DNA from: Rhizomys pruinosus
Lineage: Eukaryota > Chordata > Mammalia > Rodentia > Spalacidae
Reading direction: 5' to 3'
NCBI GenBank assembly: GCA_009823505.1
Contig: VZQC01010991.1
Coordinates: 1,590,626-1,654,625, forward strand
Length of the DNA stretch: 64,000 bases
Below the pieces are notes generated by a model that saw only the letters and a list, made by a program, of their open reading frames with translations, was not told the origin of the DNA and did not search any database. Numbering within the stretch: the stretch's first letter is position 1; every line of letters starts with the position of its first letter. Below, piece after piece: positions 1 through 12,007 of the stretch. The position numbers were made by a program, and so were the translations under genes.

Positions 1-210
1 AGACTAGTATATGTTTCTAATATATTTCATGAATAGACTGAACAAGAGATTCTACAATATGGTAATGCAGAAAATGTTTCACTAAGATATTTCCTTATAA
101 ACAAAAGTACACAAAACACTATAGGTGTTTTGTGATTATAGAGCAAGAAGAATAACATCAAAACACATGCATTTTTTAATATGTTTTCAAATAAAAATAT
201 AAGCACACAT

Positions 211-456
211 TTTTTTTTAATTTTTTTTATTTATTTCCATATGTGTATGAATGTATTGTCTGCATGCAAGTCTGTGCACCCGTGACATGCAATGCTGCGG
301 AGGTCAGAAGAGGGTGTCGGACTCCCCTGGAACTGGAGCTCTCCTGGAATTGGAGTTTCAGACGGCTCTCGGCCGCCATGTGGGTGCTGGGGATCGAACC
401 CGGTCCTCTGCAAGAGCGGTCGGCGCTCTTAACCGCTAGGCCATCTCTCCAGCCCA
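211..456 (-). mobile_element. B2 SINE, near full length
   Basis: Reverse-complement head ccatctctccagccc at the right, A-tail complement at the left. It includes the 'ggagctctcctggaattgga' duplication seen in a subset of copies here. Confidence 0.9.
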
Positions 457-649
457 TAAGCACACATTTGATAAGGACTTGTCCATCGCATTTAAGCTCA
501 AACATGGTATGTGGGGTTTAACAGGACAGAGGGAAAGCACCTGTGATTCTCAGGCTTCTGAGCCACAGCTCGTTGCTGTTCTTGTTCCAGAGACGGTTTC
601 TGTCAGCTCCTCCTATGCTGGAAAAAGACCAGGTATAAAATGATGACCT

Positions 650-750
650 GGGGGCTGGAGAGATGGCTCAGCAGTTCAGAGTACCGACTGCTTTTGCAGA
701 GGACCCGGGTTCAATTCCCAGCACCCACATGGTGGCTAAGAACCGTCTTA
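650..750 (+). mobile_element. B2 SINE 5' part
   Basis: ggggctggagagatggctca through gctaagaaccgtctta, cut off by the B1 that follows. Confidence 0.85.
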
Positions 751-910
751 GGCCAGGCATAGTGGTGCACACCTTTAATCCCAGCACTCAGGAGGCAGAG
801 GCAGGTGGATCTCTGTGAATTCAAGGCCAGCTTGGTCTACACAGCAAGCTCCAGGCCAACTGGGACTAACGGAAGACCCTGTCTCAAAAAGATAAAAAAA
901 AAAAAAAGAT
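751..910 (+). mobile_element. B1 SINE
   Basis: ggccaggcatagtggtgcac to a gtctcaaaaagataaaa tail. Confidence 0.9.
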
Positions 911-1874
911 CTGGGTCAGTGTGATGTAGACTAATGTGTCAGATGTGATGTTTAAGTTTTGTTTTTTTTTTTTAAATCGGCCAATAAAAATTCCTTGGGA
1001 AATGGCCTTAGGGTAAATAAATTGTAAGAGATTTAAAAAAATATATTTTAGACTTCTGCCTAAAGACTATTTAAAACAAGTCAGGCTTTGGAAAAGGAGA
1101 ATAATTTCTCTAAATCTCTATTCTAATTTTTGAATCTGTTAAAGGTCAATGAATGATCTCTTGGTCAATATAAAATGGCAGACTTACTTCATATGGCTCA
1201 GTATTTTAAACTCTTCCCCAAATGTTCTACATATTTTTGACATATCAATGTTATTATAAATACCATTAAGAGATCTGTGGGACATAAGTTTTCTCACCTA
1301 ATGCCTCTCCACAGCCAAGAAAGCTTCATTAGATGAATAATTATAAGCTAAATTCAAAATAGCAGCTGTAACTGTTTTTTTCCCCCCAAAAAAACAAGTG
1401 GGCCACATGTTTGTTTTATAAGCTTAAAGTAGATCCGAAGAGAAATAAACAGATTAATCATGTATTCCACTTGTGACTTTGATTTATTTTTGATAATTCA
1501 CCAAAGCATGAGCACATCCCCCGGCTCATGATCGCAGAATGAGAATCCTGTTGATCTTCTTTCTCCACAAAGGGGTGTGTCTGATGGTTGCCCTGGTGAT
1601 TATCACTGTTTTATGAATAGGGGAATATAAAAGCATGCCAATGAGGCTAAAGCACAAATTACAACTGTATTGTGGTGACTGGAAATAGTGTAACTAGGGA
1701 TGAAACTGGAGCTCGGCAAAGTCCCATTCAGTAAATGCTGGACTGTTGGAAAAGATATTCTTAGGTTTTTTTTTTTTTTTTTTTTTTAAAACAGTATATG
1801 GGTAAACTGTGGACATAAAAGGTGACAGGGGACATGGGGAGATTTTTGTGTGAATCTCAAAGCCTTAGTTAATC
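911..1874. other. No gene seen: AT-rich upstream DNA
   Basis: Unique-looking sequence without a convincing ORF or SINE; one T run at 1767-1787. It could hold distal ERRFI1 control elements, but nothing specific is visible. Confidence 0.5.
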
Positions 1875-2015
1875 TGGAAAATGCAACACTTGGGAGACTA
1901 AGGCAGAAAGATTACTGAGTTTGAGGTCAGCCTGAGCTACAGTGAGCTCCAGGCCAGCCTGGGCTACAGAGTAAAACTGTTTCTCAAAAACAAAAAACAA
2001 AAAGCAAAAAAAAAA
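1875..2015 (+). mobile_element. Diverged B1 SINE
   Basis: caacacttgggagactaagg then ggtcagcctgagctac; A-rich tail. Confidence 0.75.
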
Positions 2016-2071
2016 CCATCAAAACATAAGTAAATAAATACCTAGTTAATGTGACAAGACAATCAGCTATT

Positions 2072-2230
2072 AAAGCCAGGCATGGTGGTTTTGACTGTAA
2101 TTCTAGCACTTGAAAGGCAGAGGCAGCTGGAGCTCTGTAAGTTCAAGACCAGGCTGATCTGCATAGCAAGTTCCAGGCCTGCCAGTGCCACAGAGTGAGA
2201 CCCTGTCTCAAAAAAAAAAAAAAAAAAAAT
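2072..2230 (+). mobile_element. B1 SINE
   Basis: aaagccaggcatggtggttt to a 23-A tail. Confidence 0.9.
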
Positions 2231-2945
2231 CATCAATTAGTTGCAATTAATGTCCATAAGACTAAAACAATACTAAGAGGACGATAATAAAAAGATGGGA
2301 CAATTGAACAATATTGAACAATGCATAGCATAGGCATGAAATGATCCACTGACCTCCACAGGCTGAAAGGAACCATCAGAAAGAAAGGTAGGGGTAGCGT
2401 CTAAGGCTTGCTTAGCTTGCCACTGAGATGGCAAAGGAATACCGCATATTTTTCTTCCTTAATTTGATGCTTAAGGCCTTGAATTTAAAATTAGGCCTTT
2501 GAGTTAAACGAAAAAGATTGTAAGTGAATTCTGGAGAAAAGGCAAATCACTTCATGAGGCACAAAGTTAATAGTTAACCAGATAATGAGGCCAGAATCTC
2601 ATTCCATATGTTAAACTGGCCCAATTAGGTGGTGCTAAGCCTACAACTATCAGGCATTATTGCTGAGGAGCAAGTAGGGCAGACCACAGGGGTCAGCTGC
2701 AGGTCTCTGGCCTCTACAACTGGAGCACCACTCGGGGAGTTTGTACTAGCTAAAACTGGAGAGCTTCTGTCTGTTTGCTCTTTTTTTCTACCTCTTTTCT
2801 TGGTTATCATTTGTATTATTTATTTTACGGTTAAACTGTAAGCCTAAGTTACATCACCTGCGCCCCCAGAAACCTCCACCCGCAGGCTTGATGTCAGCTT
2901 GTCCTTGGGCATCAGCGGCTGCCTGGGAGCCAAGAGACCTGGACG
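2231..2945. other. No gene seen: upstream flank
   Basis: Unique-looking sequence. The short + frame at 2629-2841 has no recognisable homology. Confidence 0.5.
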
Positions 2946-3719
2946 CCAACACGCATTTCACAGGTAAGGCAGGAGGGGGAGGGGTGTCTGAGGGAGGCAT
3001 CCAGGATCAGCCTCACTTTGCCCTAGCCCAAGGGGTGCACAGGGGTGCCTGCTCACCCAACATGGCCTGCGGCTCCTCCCAGGGCCTCCTGTCACATTGT
3101 TCCTCACCTTCCCACACTGTGCTTCCTGTCCTCAGGCCCATACCATCCGTTGTGGTGGCCAGGAAGCCTGTCCCCACCTTCCCTCATGGTCCTAGGCTGT
3201 TCTCAGTCTCCTGCTATCACTGTCTTGTGCCACCTGTCAGCTCCCTCTACTGTCCCCTCTCTGGGCTCCCGAGTTCCTTATCTTTCCCCATCCTCCGCCT
3301 CTGTCTCTTGGTTGTTCCTTACTGGCCCTCACCATCCCAAAGTTCCTCACCGTCCCAATGTCCCTCACCATCTCCTGATGTCTCTCTCTCACCGTCTCCT
3401 GATGGCCCTCACGGTCTTATACCCTTCTTCATTGTCCTCTGTCCATCTTCCCTCATCATCCCTCACCGTCTGCCCCCCGCCCCCGTCCCTCACTGTTCCT
3501 GTCTCATTCCATCCTTTGAAGCCCTTCCTATTAGCCTACTGCCATCTTCCCTCATCATCCCTGTCCCATGCTATCCCCCAATGTCCCTCATTGTCTCTCA
3601 GGGTTTTTCACTGTCCCCTGCTGTCGTCCCTCCCTCCTTCCTCTATCCCCTCTCTCCTTCCCTCCTTCTCTCCCTTCTTCCTCTATCCCCCTCTCTTTTC
3701 CCCCACCCCCCACCCTCCC
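2946..3719 (+). repeat. Pyrimidine-rich low-complexity tract upstream of the ERRFI1 promoter
   Basis: Mostly C/T on the + strand, with loosely repeated 'ccctcac(c/t)(a/g)tc' motifs from about 3290 to 3620 and a denser cctccttcc block from 3620 to 3720. The ~300-residue Ser/Pro/Leu-rich frames across it are compositional. Confidence 0.7.
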
Positions 3720-3866
3720 TGCCGCCCTTCCTCCAGCGCGCCCTCCTCCTTGCGCCCTCCCCGGGGCCGGAGACTCGGCTCCCCTCACACCGCTGAGGAA
3801 AACCCAGGGCTCCGGCCGGGCCCCACCGGGAAGGCCGGGTCAGAAAGTCCCCGAGGGAGGGCCCCG

Positions 3867-3978
3867 CCAATACCGCGCTCCGCGCTTTGCCCCTTTAAGC
3901 GGCTTTCAGCCCGGATTGGCTACGTGCCGGGGGCGGGGCCGCGAGCGTGACGTCACGCTGCCTCTCGGCCTATATATT
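3867..3978 (+). promoter_or_regulatory. ERRFI1: ERRFI1 core promoter: CCAAT, GC box, CRE, TATA
   Basis: In order: CCAAT at 3867-3871; an inverted CCAAT (attgg) at 3915-3919; a GC box (gggcgggg) near 3931; a full palindromic cAMP-response element TGACGTCA at 3948-3955; and a TATA element tatatatt at 3971-3978. A consensus CRE about 20 bp upstream of TATA fits ERRFI1's known rapid induction by hormones, stress and growth factors. Factor binding itself is inferred. Confidence 0.8.
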
Positions 3979-4020
3979 CCGGCGGCGGCGGCGCGGCGGC
4001 GGCGGCGGCGGTGGCGGCCG
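3979..4020 (+). repeat. CGG/GGC triplet run at the ERRFI1 transcription start
   Basis: About a dozen CGG units with two interruptions (GCG, GTGG) immediately downstream of the TATA box, so at or just after the start site. Confidence 0.85.
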
Positions 4021-4178
4021 AGTGCGAGGCGGGGAGCGGGCACAGGAGGCCGAGCAGCAGCGCAAGGACGCGGGAGCGGCGGGCGGGGCTGCGCCATGTC
4101 GGGGCCGCAGAGCCTACGGCGCTGAGCCCGCCGGGTCGGATATGCGCGGGAGGGCGCCGTGGGGCCGCCGCATCTCGG
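3998..4178 (+). other. ERRFI1: ERRFI1 exon 1 (non-coding, inferred)
   Basis: The start is placed about 25-30 bp downstream of the TATA box at 3971-3978, so it is approximate. The end is the donor in CTCGG|GTAAGG, with the GT at 4179. The exon is extremely GC-rich and opens with CGG-type triplets. It holds two upstream ATGs (4096 and 4142) but no main start. The TSS and donor are read from sequence only. Confidence 0.7.
4096..4125 (+). promoter_or_regulatory. uORF 1 in ERRFI1 exon 1
   Basis: ATG in a GCC-ATG-T context encoding MSGPQSLRR then TGA, wholly inside exon 1. Its effect on translation is inferred. Confidence 0.6.
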
Positions 4179-4543
4179 GTAAGGGGCCTGGCGCGGCGGG
4201 GGCCGCGGGGGCGGGGGCGGCCGGGGACCGCGGCCGGAGGGAGGGGGGCGGGCGCCGCTTGCTTCCCGCCGCCCGCGGTCGCCCGACGGGGCCATGCACG
4301 CCGGCGCACGGGACACGTCTCCACCCCGGGTCCTCCCGCCACCGGCGCCCGAGACGTGCGGATCCGGAGGGGCCCCTCCTCCATCTTCCCCGGGATCACC
4401 GTGAGCGGGTCGGTGCTGCCCAAAAGCAGGGTCGGTTCTGCCCAGAAGCTGCGGCCATGGGTGCTGCGGACTCCGGGCTTGCTACCGGTTCCAGTCGCGG
4501 TCCGCCTCAGTGCCTCTGATCTCAGCAGTGAAACCCGGTGCAT

Positions 4544-4586
4544 ATATATGTATATGTGTGTTCTATATATATACACACACACACGC

Positions 4587-4617
<31 letters not shown>

Positions 4618-4630
4618 CACAGAGAGAGAC
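4544..4630 (+). repeat. TG/TA-rich microsatellite at the CpG island edge
   Basis: tatatatgtatatgtgtg, then (AC)n, cgcg, (TG)n, then (AGAG)n; alternating purine-pyrimidine for about 60 bp in ERRFI1 intron 1. Confidence 0.95.
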
Positions 4631-7043
4631 ACAGAGTTTAATTCATCCGAATTCCGGTCCTTTTCTTCGTCAGAACCGTGATTCTTTGCTTTATGCTTTA
4701 AATGATTTAAGTACTCCTTGCTAATAACTAGACCCGCAGAATGACCGTTTCTAACGCCGAGGCTTGCTGGGAATTCATGCCCTCCTATGTAGATCGTATC
4801 TTTGTTCCCACTAACCCGGATCGGTGTTGTATTGGTGCTTGGCTAGGTCTTCATTAGGATTTCATCATTGCCTGAAAGAAACCAGTCTTCTGCCTGATAA
4901 AAACGTGAATAGGTTGTTAGTCATAAACTTAAGTGTAGTCAGAATAGAGACTGTAGCTTTAAAAGAGCTGTGACTTGAGGTACACCTGCAACACAGGTAG
5001 GGCAGGACTGGTTCCTAGGCAACCGTCAGGGGTGAGGAAAGGTGAAGTATAAATTGCTTTTTTTTTTCCTTACCCCTCCTGGAAAAAAGCGTTCTACAAA
5101 GTTTTATGCTTTTGTGAGGCTGCAAGGGTACAGCAGATACCAGGCTGTTAAGACCAGAACTTCTAAGTTTACTGAATCTAGTCATGCTTTAAAAAAAAAA
5201 AAAAGCTTTTAAAAACATATACTTCTAGAGTTTTCTGTTTTACTTAAACAGAAACCAAAGATAGTACAGCAGAAAGCCAAATTTTGCAAAGACCAAAATA
5301 AATCGGTTTCTGACTAACATGCTGACTGACTTAGCATGTTATTTGTCCATCCCTTTCTGGATGTTGGGTTTGGAGAGGTTTTTAACAGAGTTTAGACACT
5401 ATTTCTCAGTACTTTCCTTCCTCACCGCTGTGTTCTGGTAGACACTTGGTAACAGGTGGTAAAAATCTCGAACTGTATGTCTGTATCCTGGCAGATAAAT
5501 TAGATGGTAGACTCCTTAAGGGCAAGAACTCCGCCTAGTACAGGGTTTATCTTAAGTAACCGTGCACATAGTTGCTATTGATAAATAAATGCATGAATGC
5601 ATATTTTACATTTTAAGGCTCAGCAGGATTGGACCAGTCACTGATAAAGTATGGAAAGCAAATCTAGGATTTTGTTTTTTCGTAGTGGCTGAATTATTAT
5701 CTTTTTTTTCTTTTTGGACAGGTAAAATTGCTATTTTTCAATGAATTGTTCTCACCTACTTTTAGTTCACAGTAGATACTGATAAGCCTTTTGTGTGACT
5801 TGATTATGCTGTACTTTTGTTTTTGTGTGCAGTTTACCTGCTTCTCAGAAGCTGAACTAGATAGCACTGACTTCCTGCCTATGCTAATGGTAGCTCTTAA
5901 AAGCAAGCTGCCTAAATTACAGGAACAATCTAACATACTTGCATCTGACCTGATTGTCAACATACCATGAGATTGCTTTAGAAAGGTGAGCAGAGGAGGG
6001 GAAAGGTGGTGCCCAGGGTAATTCCTAGAATTTGAATGGCATCCTCTCCCTCTACCAGAGAGGCAACTCCACTCTTAATCTCAGTCACTGGGAACTGGTA
6101 CCTCCTCATCAGGATGCATGTAGCATCCTTTGCAGGTGTCTGGCCATGCTTTATAGAGCCTAATGGATAATCAGCTCAGTACAGACACAATCTAGTCATG
6201 GTATTCTGGCATTATTTACAGTTTAAACATATGCTTCATAAAAGTGGATGAAACTGGTGAGCTTCAGGGTCTTAAAGTGTACATAACTAGCTTAACAGGA
6301 CAGATGTTAGGAAAAAAAGGTTAGTGTGGGATTCAGACTTCCAAAGGTGAGATTTATAGACAGCATTGATACTGCAGCTCATTTCTTTATACCATAAAAT
6401 TGTGCCGTTTGGAAAGGGCATCATTTTCTGGGCCTTGGTGAATGCGTCTTTAAAATGTGCAATTTAGAGTCATTTTCAGTTTGGAAACAGAAGGACGGTT
6501 AGGGTTAGGAGTTACTGCGCAAACATTCTCATTCACGGTACAGATTGCTCTTTGGGAAATACTGTCAATTTCATGCAGAAGGCCCTTTTCCTAGCTCTCT
6601 TCTGTCCTTTAGAATTCAGTTTAAAAAGTCACCTGTCTGGTGAGGACTCCCTGCCCACCTCTTCTGTCACCGTGGCCTGCTCGGTTCCTTGAAAGCCATC
6701 ATGATCTGAAGTTGTGGACTTGCTTTTATAATCTCCCCCCACCCCTCCACCCTCGCATCACACCAAGAGCTTCATCAGGCAGCAACCATTTCTCTTTTCT
6801 ATTTCACGTAATATGTAGTTTGGAATAAGCAATCAGTACGCCTTTATGAAAAGAATTCCTGTTTGTCCTCTAAGAATTTGAGCTGCACACCTGAGTCGGC
6901 TCTAGTTCCCGCCTTTGTAGTTGGCTGGCGTCGGGGCCTCCAGTGTCTCGTTTGGCCATCCTTTGCTTCAGTAAGCAGGATGTGAGGAGCAACACAGCTA
7001 TTGCCCTGAATGATGAGGCCATGAAAAGGAAGAGGCGGTGAGT

Positions 7044-7045
<2 letters not shown>
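4631..7045 (+). other. ERRFI1: ERRFI1 intron 1, SINE-free first part
   Basis: About 2.4 kb without SINEs, unusual for this window, so it may be under constraint. No ORF of interest; the A and T runs at 5192 and 5700 are short. Confidence 0.5.
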
Positions 7046-7075
<30 letters not shown>

Positions 7076-7077
7076 TG
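7046..7077 (+). repeat. (TG)n and 17-G homopolymer
   Basis: tgtgtgtgtgtgtg followed by a run of about 17 G in ERRFI1 intron 1. Confidence 0.9.
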
Positions 7078-7987
7078 CTGCTGCTGGCGCAGGGCTGAAT
7101 GATCCATAGCCTTTTTGCTCAGAGCATGCTGTTTCAGCTCAGTTCAGTCCCTTGGCAAAATGGAGATTATAATCCCTGCCTCTTCTTAGAGGGATGTTGT
7201 GGGGATCAAGTGAGAGAATGTGAAAGAAAGCACTTTGTGATATGCAGCCTGCTTGACAGACAGAAGGACTTCTAGTAAATTCCAGATTTTACATTAGTGC
7301 CTGGTTACAATGCCATCGTTGGGAGTGTATTAAGAGGAAGCCTGCTGGGTCTGCATCCTGGGCCAAGAAAAGACAGGCCTGTGCCACATCACATGCTGGG
7401 TTGTGATGGGTTACATTGTGGTGGGGTATCATTGTATCATCAGAGAGAGAGCATCAAAAGAATTGCTACAAGTGGTCATAGAAGGTTAATTTATACCTTG
7501 ACCCACCCATTGTAGATACCTAGGCCTAATGTATAATTGATGACTTTTAATTAGGGAAGTTTGAGGATGTGAAACAGGAGCTTCCATAGGCTACAGGTCA
7601 CCAAAGAAAAACGACCACCAAAGAGAGGATCCCTCCAGAAATGCATCAGCCTTACCCACCTCAAAACCCACTGGACCGTAGATCATTCTTACCTTGTCAG
7701 TTGGAAGAGACTGGGGGACTAGAAAAGAAGCTGCGGTGGGACCAAGAACCTGAACTTTGAAGCCAGGCTATCTGTGTAAGCCTCGGCCTCCCTGTGGCTC
7801 AACAGCTTTGACCTGGAGCAAGTTCTTGACGCTTCACCTCTGTAAAATGGTGATGGTAACTCACCTTACTGGGTTTGGTGCAAGGATAAAACACTAAAGA
7901 CATTTCTGACACATTGTGTTCTGTGCATGTTGCCTTTGAGGGTCTTTTTTGTTATTTTTATTATGTCTTTTTTTAAAGCTTTAAAAA

Positions 7988-8208
7988 AAATTTTTAAATT
8001 TATTTTCATATGTGTATGAATGTACTGTGTGCATGTAGGTTTGTGCACCCGTGTCGTGCAATGCCGCGGAGGTCAGGAGAGGGTATCAGATTCCCCTGGA
8101 ACTGGAGTTAAAGACGGTTTTCAGCCGCCATGTGGGTGCTGGGGATTGAACCTGGGTCCTCTGCAAGAGCAATCGGCGCTCTTAACTGCTAGGCCATCTC
8201 TCCAGCCC
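7988..8208 (-). mobile_element. B2 SINE
   Basis: Short subtype lacking the internal 24-bp duplication; its head abuts the B1 that follows. Confidence 0.9.
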
Positions 8209-8362
8209 CCATATTATGTCCTTTTGAGACAGGGTCTCTTTTATGCCCCAGCTGACTTGGAACTTGCTATGTAGACCAGGCTGGCCTTGAACTCACAGAG
8301 ATCCTCCTGCCTCTGCCTCCCAGGTGCAGGTATTAAAGGCGTGTGCCACCACCCCCAGCTCA
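8209..8362 (-). mobile_element. B1 SINE
   Basis: cttttgagacagggtctctt to gccaccacccccagct. Confidence 0.88.
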
Positions 8363-9969
8363 CATGTTGGTTATTAATGCCTGAATATTAGTAGTAACAA
8401 GCTAGAGTTGCCCTTTGGGTGGTGTAAATGCTTGTTAAATAAACTTGCAGTTTTAAAGACTCATTTCCCATCATTAGACCATTGTAGTCATTGCCATTAG
8501 GATTACAACAGAATCCACAAATCTTTTCACTGGTAGAACGTATTGTGTATGGGTCAGAAAGGAATGTTTTTCCATTGTGTGTGTGTACACTTGTGTTTGT
8601 GTGAATTGCTGTTGGTTGTTGGGCTCTGTAGGAAAAGTACCACTGACAGGAGGACACAGTGCTGCCGCCCTACTTTTCTGTACCACGCAGAAATCCTGAG
8701 GGACTGACAGAATCAAAAGGCTATTGATTATGAGAGGTGAACAGATGGGGTTTTGTTAGCGTGCTAGTTCTTAAAATACTTAGCTAAGAGTTTTCTGAAT
8801 TACTGAAAAATTTCTGTCTCTTAATTTTGATTTTGACAGTCTGAAGATGAGTTCTTTTCCTTACCGCCTCTCTGTTCACCACCTGCAAATGGACCATTGT
8901 GTGCAGGGCTCATTTAAGACCTCTGGGGAGTTGGAGTTGCAAACACACAATCTTCATATTCCTAACATTGAACAGCATTTTTGTACTTGCTATTTTCTTG
9001 ATTTCATGCATGAGTATTATAATTGCATTTCTTTAGGAGTCACCCTGTACTTAGTTTAAGGCCCATTTCTGCTTTTCCATGGCAAGGGCGTAATGCAGGA
9101 AGTTTTCTCAACTTGCATTCTTTTTTTTTCCTGTCTCCAAATCTAACTTTTCATACTGAATCTGAAAAACTCTGAATTAAAGCCTTTGCTCTTAAAAAAA
9201 CAACAACTATAGATTGTCCTTTTGCTTTCAGTAAATTAAGTGCAGGTTACACAGCCTTCTCGAGTCAGGGAGGTAGATGGCCTTTCCCACTGCATTGAAC
9301 AATTACCAACTGAACTACTTCATAACTAGGGAAGACATATGGTAGCTATATTTATAGCCAAAATTTGCAAAACACTGAATAAAAACAGGACACAGTCTAT
9401 GAATTTAGATCCTCCCATGTGACTGTCATAATGCTGTATATACAGGAGAATGCCAGATAGTTCTGAGATTAGTAAAAGTCCATAAAACAGCCAAGTTGAA
9501 TGTTGTCAGATAGCCTGGTTACTAGTATTTTAGACATTAATCACAATAAAAGTTTCCCATTTTCTCAAAGGAGATCAGACTTTTTTTTTTTTTAATGAAC
9601 ATAAACGTATTATTTGGGAAGAGTCAAAAGTCTTGGAATTTGTCATGTTTCTAATCAGTTTCTTTTGATAAGTTTTGACTCTGTAGTTACTTATATGTTC
9701 CTTCCTCATGGAAGAAGTTAGGTAGGTAATTGTTAAATGCAGCTGAAAAGACCATTTATCACCCTGAATAAACAGAAATCAAGTTCTAGAACCAGATTGT
9801 GAAGGAAATTACATCACACTCTTAAATAAGGAAGCACTGGGCAGAACTGGATGAGTTGTATGACAAAAATGTGCCCCTCCTCCTCTCCTGGATTGCTCCT
9901 GAGATGTATTAATGAGATCTAGTGGCAAGGTAAGCATATTTAGGTTACTGCCTTAAGCTAGGTAGCCTG

Positions 9970-9970
9970 G

Positions 9971-10019
<49 letters not shown>

Positions 10020-10038
10020 TGTGTGAGAGAGAGAGAAG
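9970..10038 (+). repeat. (TG)n microsatellite with (GA)n tail
   Basis: About 24 TG dinucleotides followed by gagagagagaagagag. Confidence 0.95.
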
Positions 10039-10276
10039 AGAGAGTGAGCAATTTCAAAGAGAATATTCTCAAAGGCATATGAATTTACCTTGTAAAGAAG
10101 TATACAGTGTGCCTTTGGTATAGTGTGACCTTCTTAAAGGGAAGTAACCCTAAAGCTAGCAACGGACATGGTGGAGGATTATAATCCCAGAGGAGTGGGT
10201 ATGAAATGTACAGTGACAGAAGGCATCAGCTCTTGAGGCTTAAAGTTTCTCTTAGCTCCACACTGTCCACTTGGGA

Positions 10277-10404
10277 TTTGGGGGTGAGTAGAGGATGTCC
10301 TAATGTGTAACATCGTCATTTGGGGGTGAATAGAGGATGTCCTAATGTGTAACATCGTCATTTGGGGGTGAATAGAAGATGTCCTAAATGTGTAACATCG
10401 TCTT
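10277..10404 (+). repeat. 42-bp tandem repeat, 3 copies (ERRFI1 intron 1)
   Basis: Units start at tttgggggtg 10277, 10319 and 10361; the third is 1 bp longer. Confidence 0.95.
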
Positions 10405-11189
10405 TGGGCAGTCTCCTCACCCCAGTGTCTATTAAGTTGATCCCTTAACAAATCGTTGCTCTTCTGTTGAGCCTGGACAAACTCACCTGTAATTAGATTT
10501 TGAAGCGTGAGGTGGCTAGTTTCTCAGTGTCCACTTAGTATTTATTAGAACTAAGTGTGCTGAGATCTTTTGGGGGTGGGGAGGAGTGGGGTATCAGACC
10601 CAAGTCCTGGAGGGTAGGGTGGGAACCTGGGCCCTGCACAGAATAGCTTGGGTCAGAGAGAAAGGTCTGTGAGGAGCTCTTTAAGGGAAGCATGCTATGA
10701 GAAGAACTGGCCTTAAAGCTTAGGAAAGCCAGAGCCGAAGGGCAGGTGGAGTGAGGCCTTGTGAGAAAGGTTTCATGAAGTCTTTGTACTGGGCAGGGGG
10801 GTTCATTTAGAGCCGTTTTCAGGGCCTTCCTGGGGGCAGTTAAAGAATGACCTGACCTGGTATCTAGTGTACTTTAGGTCTTTTCAGACTGGAGGCCAGT
10901 TGGAGCCAGTGGGGAAGGAAGAGAGGCCCGAGAAGGACTAGAAATTGGATAGGAGCTTGTTAATTAAATGTATATCAGCCTCAGGGTTGGTGTGATATCT
11001 CTAGGGGGGGTGGTTAAGTGAAAGGAAGAATTGGGTCAGTAGCTTGAGATGCCAGAGGCCAGTCCAAGTGGAAAGATAATCACTAGACAATAGGAAATGC
11101 AGAGTTGAAGCTTGAACCTGCAGCAGTTATCTATTTAGGAACTGTCTGCAAGGTGAAGCCATGGAAACAAGATAAAAAATCTTTTTTTT

Positions 11190-11421
11190 ATATTTTATTT
11201 ATTTATGTGTATGGAATGTACTGTCTGCATGTAGGCCTGTGTACCCGTGTCATGCAATGCTGTGGAGGTCAGAAGAGGGTCTCAGATTCCCCTGGAACTG
11301 GAGTTCTCCTGGAATTGGAGTTACAGACGGTTCTCAGCCGCCATGTGGGTGCTGGGGATTGAACCCGGGTCCTCTGCAAGAGCAGTCGGCACTCTTAACC
11401 GCTAGGCCATCTCTCCAGCCC
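11190..11421 (-). mobile_element. B2 SINE
   Basis: Long subtype with the internal duplication; ends ctctccagccccc. Confidence 0.9.
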
Positions 11422-11576
11422 CCAATTTTTTTTTTCTAGACAAGGTCTCCCTGTAGCCCCAGCTGGCCTGGAACTCCCTACGTACTACAGGCTGGACTTG
11501 AAGTCCCAGACATCTTCCTGCCTCTGCCTCTCCTGAGTGCTGGGATTAAAGGCGTGCACTACCACACCCGGCTAAG
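11422..11576 (-). mobile_element. B1 SINE
   Basis: acaaggtctccctgtagccc to actaccacacccggct. Confidence 0.9.
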
Positions 11577-12007
11577 ATAAAAAATTTTTAATTTTTTTCC
11601 CCCTTTAAAAAAATCAAGTGCTATTAACAGAAAAGCATGGTGCCCTTTTGCGGTTGGTACTTTAACTGCTTTTCTGAGCCATTAAGGAAGTTAAAGGTTA
11701 GCTCGGGATCATCCGAGTAGTTGCCGAGCTTGGGGTTGTGGGTTTACACTGGGCTCCCTGGATCAACACTACTTTCCTCTTTTGCATTCCATAACAGAAC
11801 TCCATCTCGTACTTTTAGGCATTGATACATCCACAGAGGTATCTGCAGTTATTTTCTTAATAAATTGTGAAGTCAAACTAGCTTTACAGTTACAGTGGAT
11901 CAGGTAAAATTAGAAACATTTGTCAAATTATACTTGAATAAAATGTGTTGCTTCAGAGAGGTAGAACAGTCTCAGGTGGTATAACCTTAATTTAAAATCT
12001 GAAGACC

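Larger units (their letters stand above)
3720..4520. promoter_or_regulatory. ERRFI1: CpG island over the ERRFI1 promoter and exon 1
   Basis: A dense GC- and CpG-rich block, in contrast to the AT-rich flanks, spanning promoter, exon 1 and the first part of intron 1. CpG-island promoters are normal for this widely expressed gene. Long open frames across it on both strands reflect composition, not coding. Confidence 0.85.
7078..9969 (+). other. ERRFI1: ERRFI1 intron 1, middle
   Basis: Apart from the B2/B1 pair at 7988-8362, unique-looking sequence; no gene seen. Confidence 0.5.

Noticed and set aside
2888..4125. 300-residue Pro/Ser-rich frames upstream of ERRFI1
   Set aside because: Explained by the C/T-rich tract and CpG island; overlapping frames in both directions, no homology.
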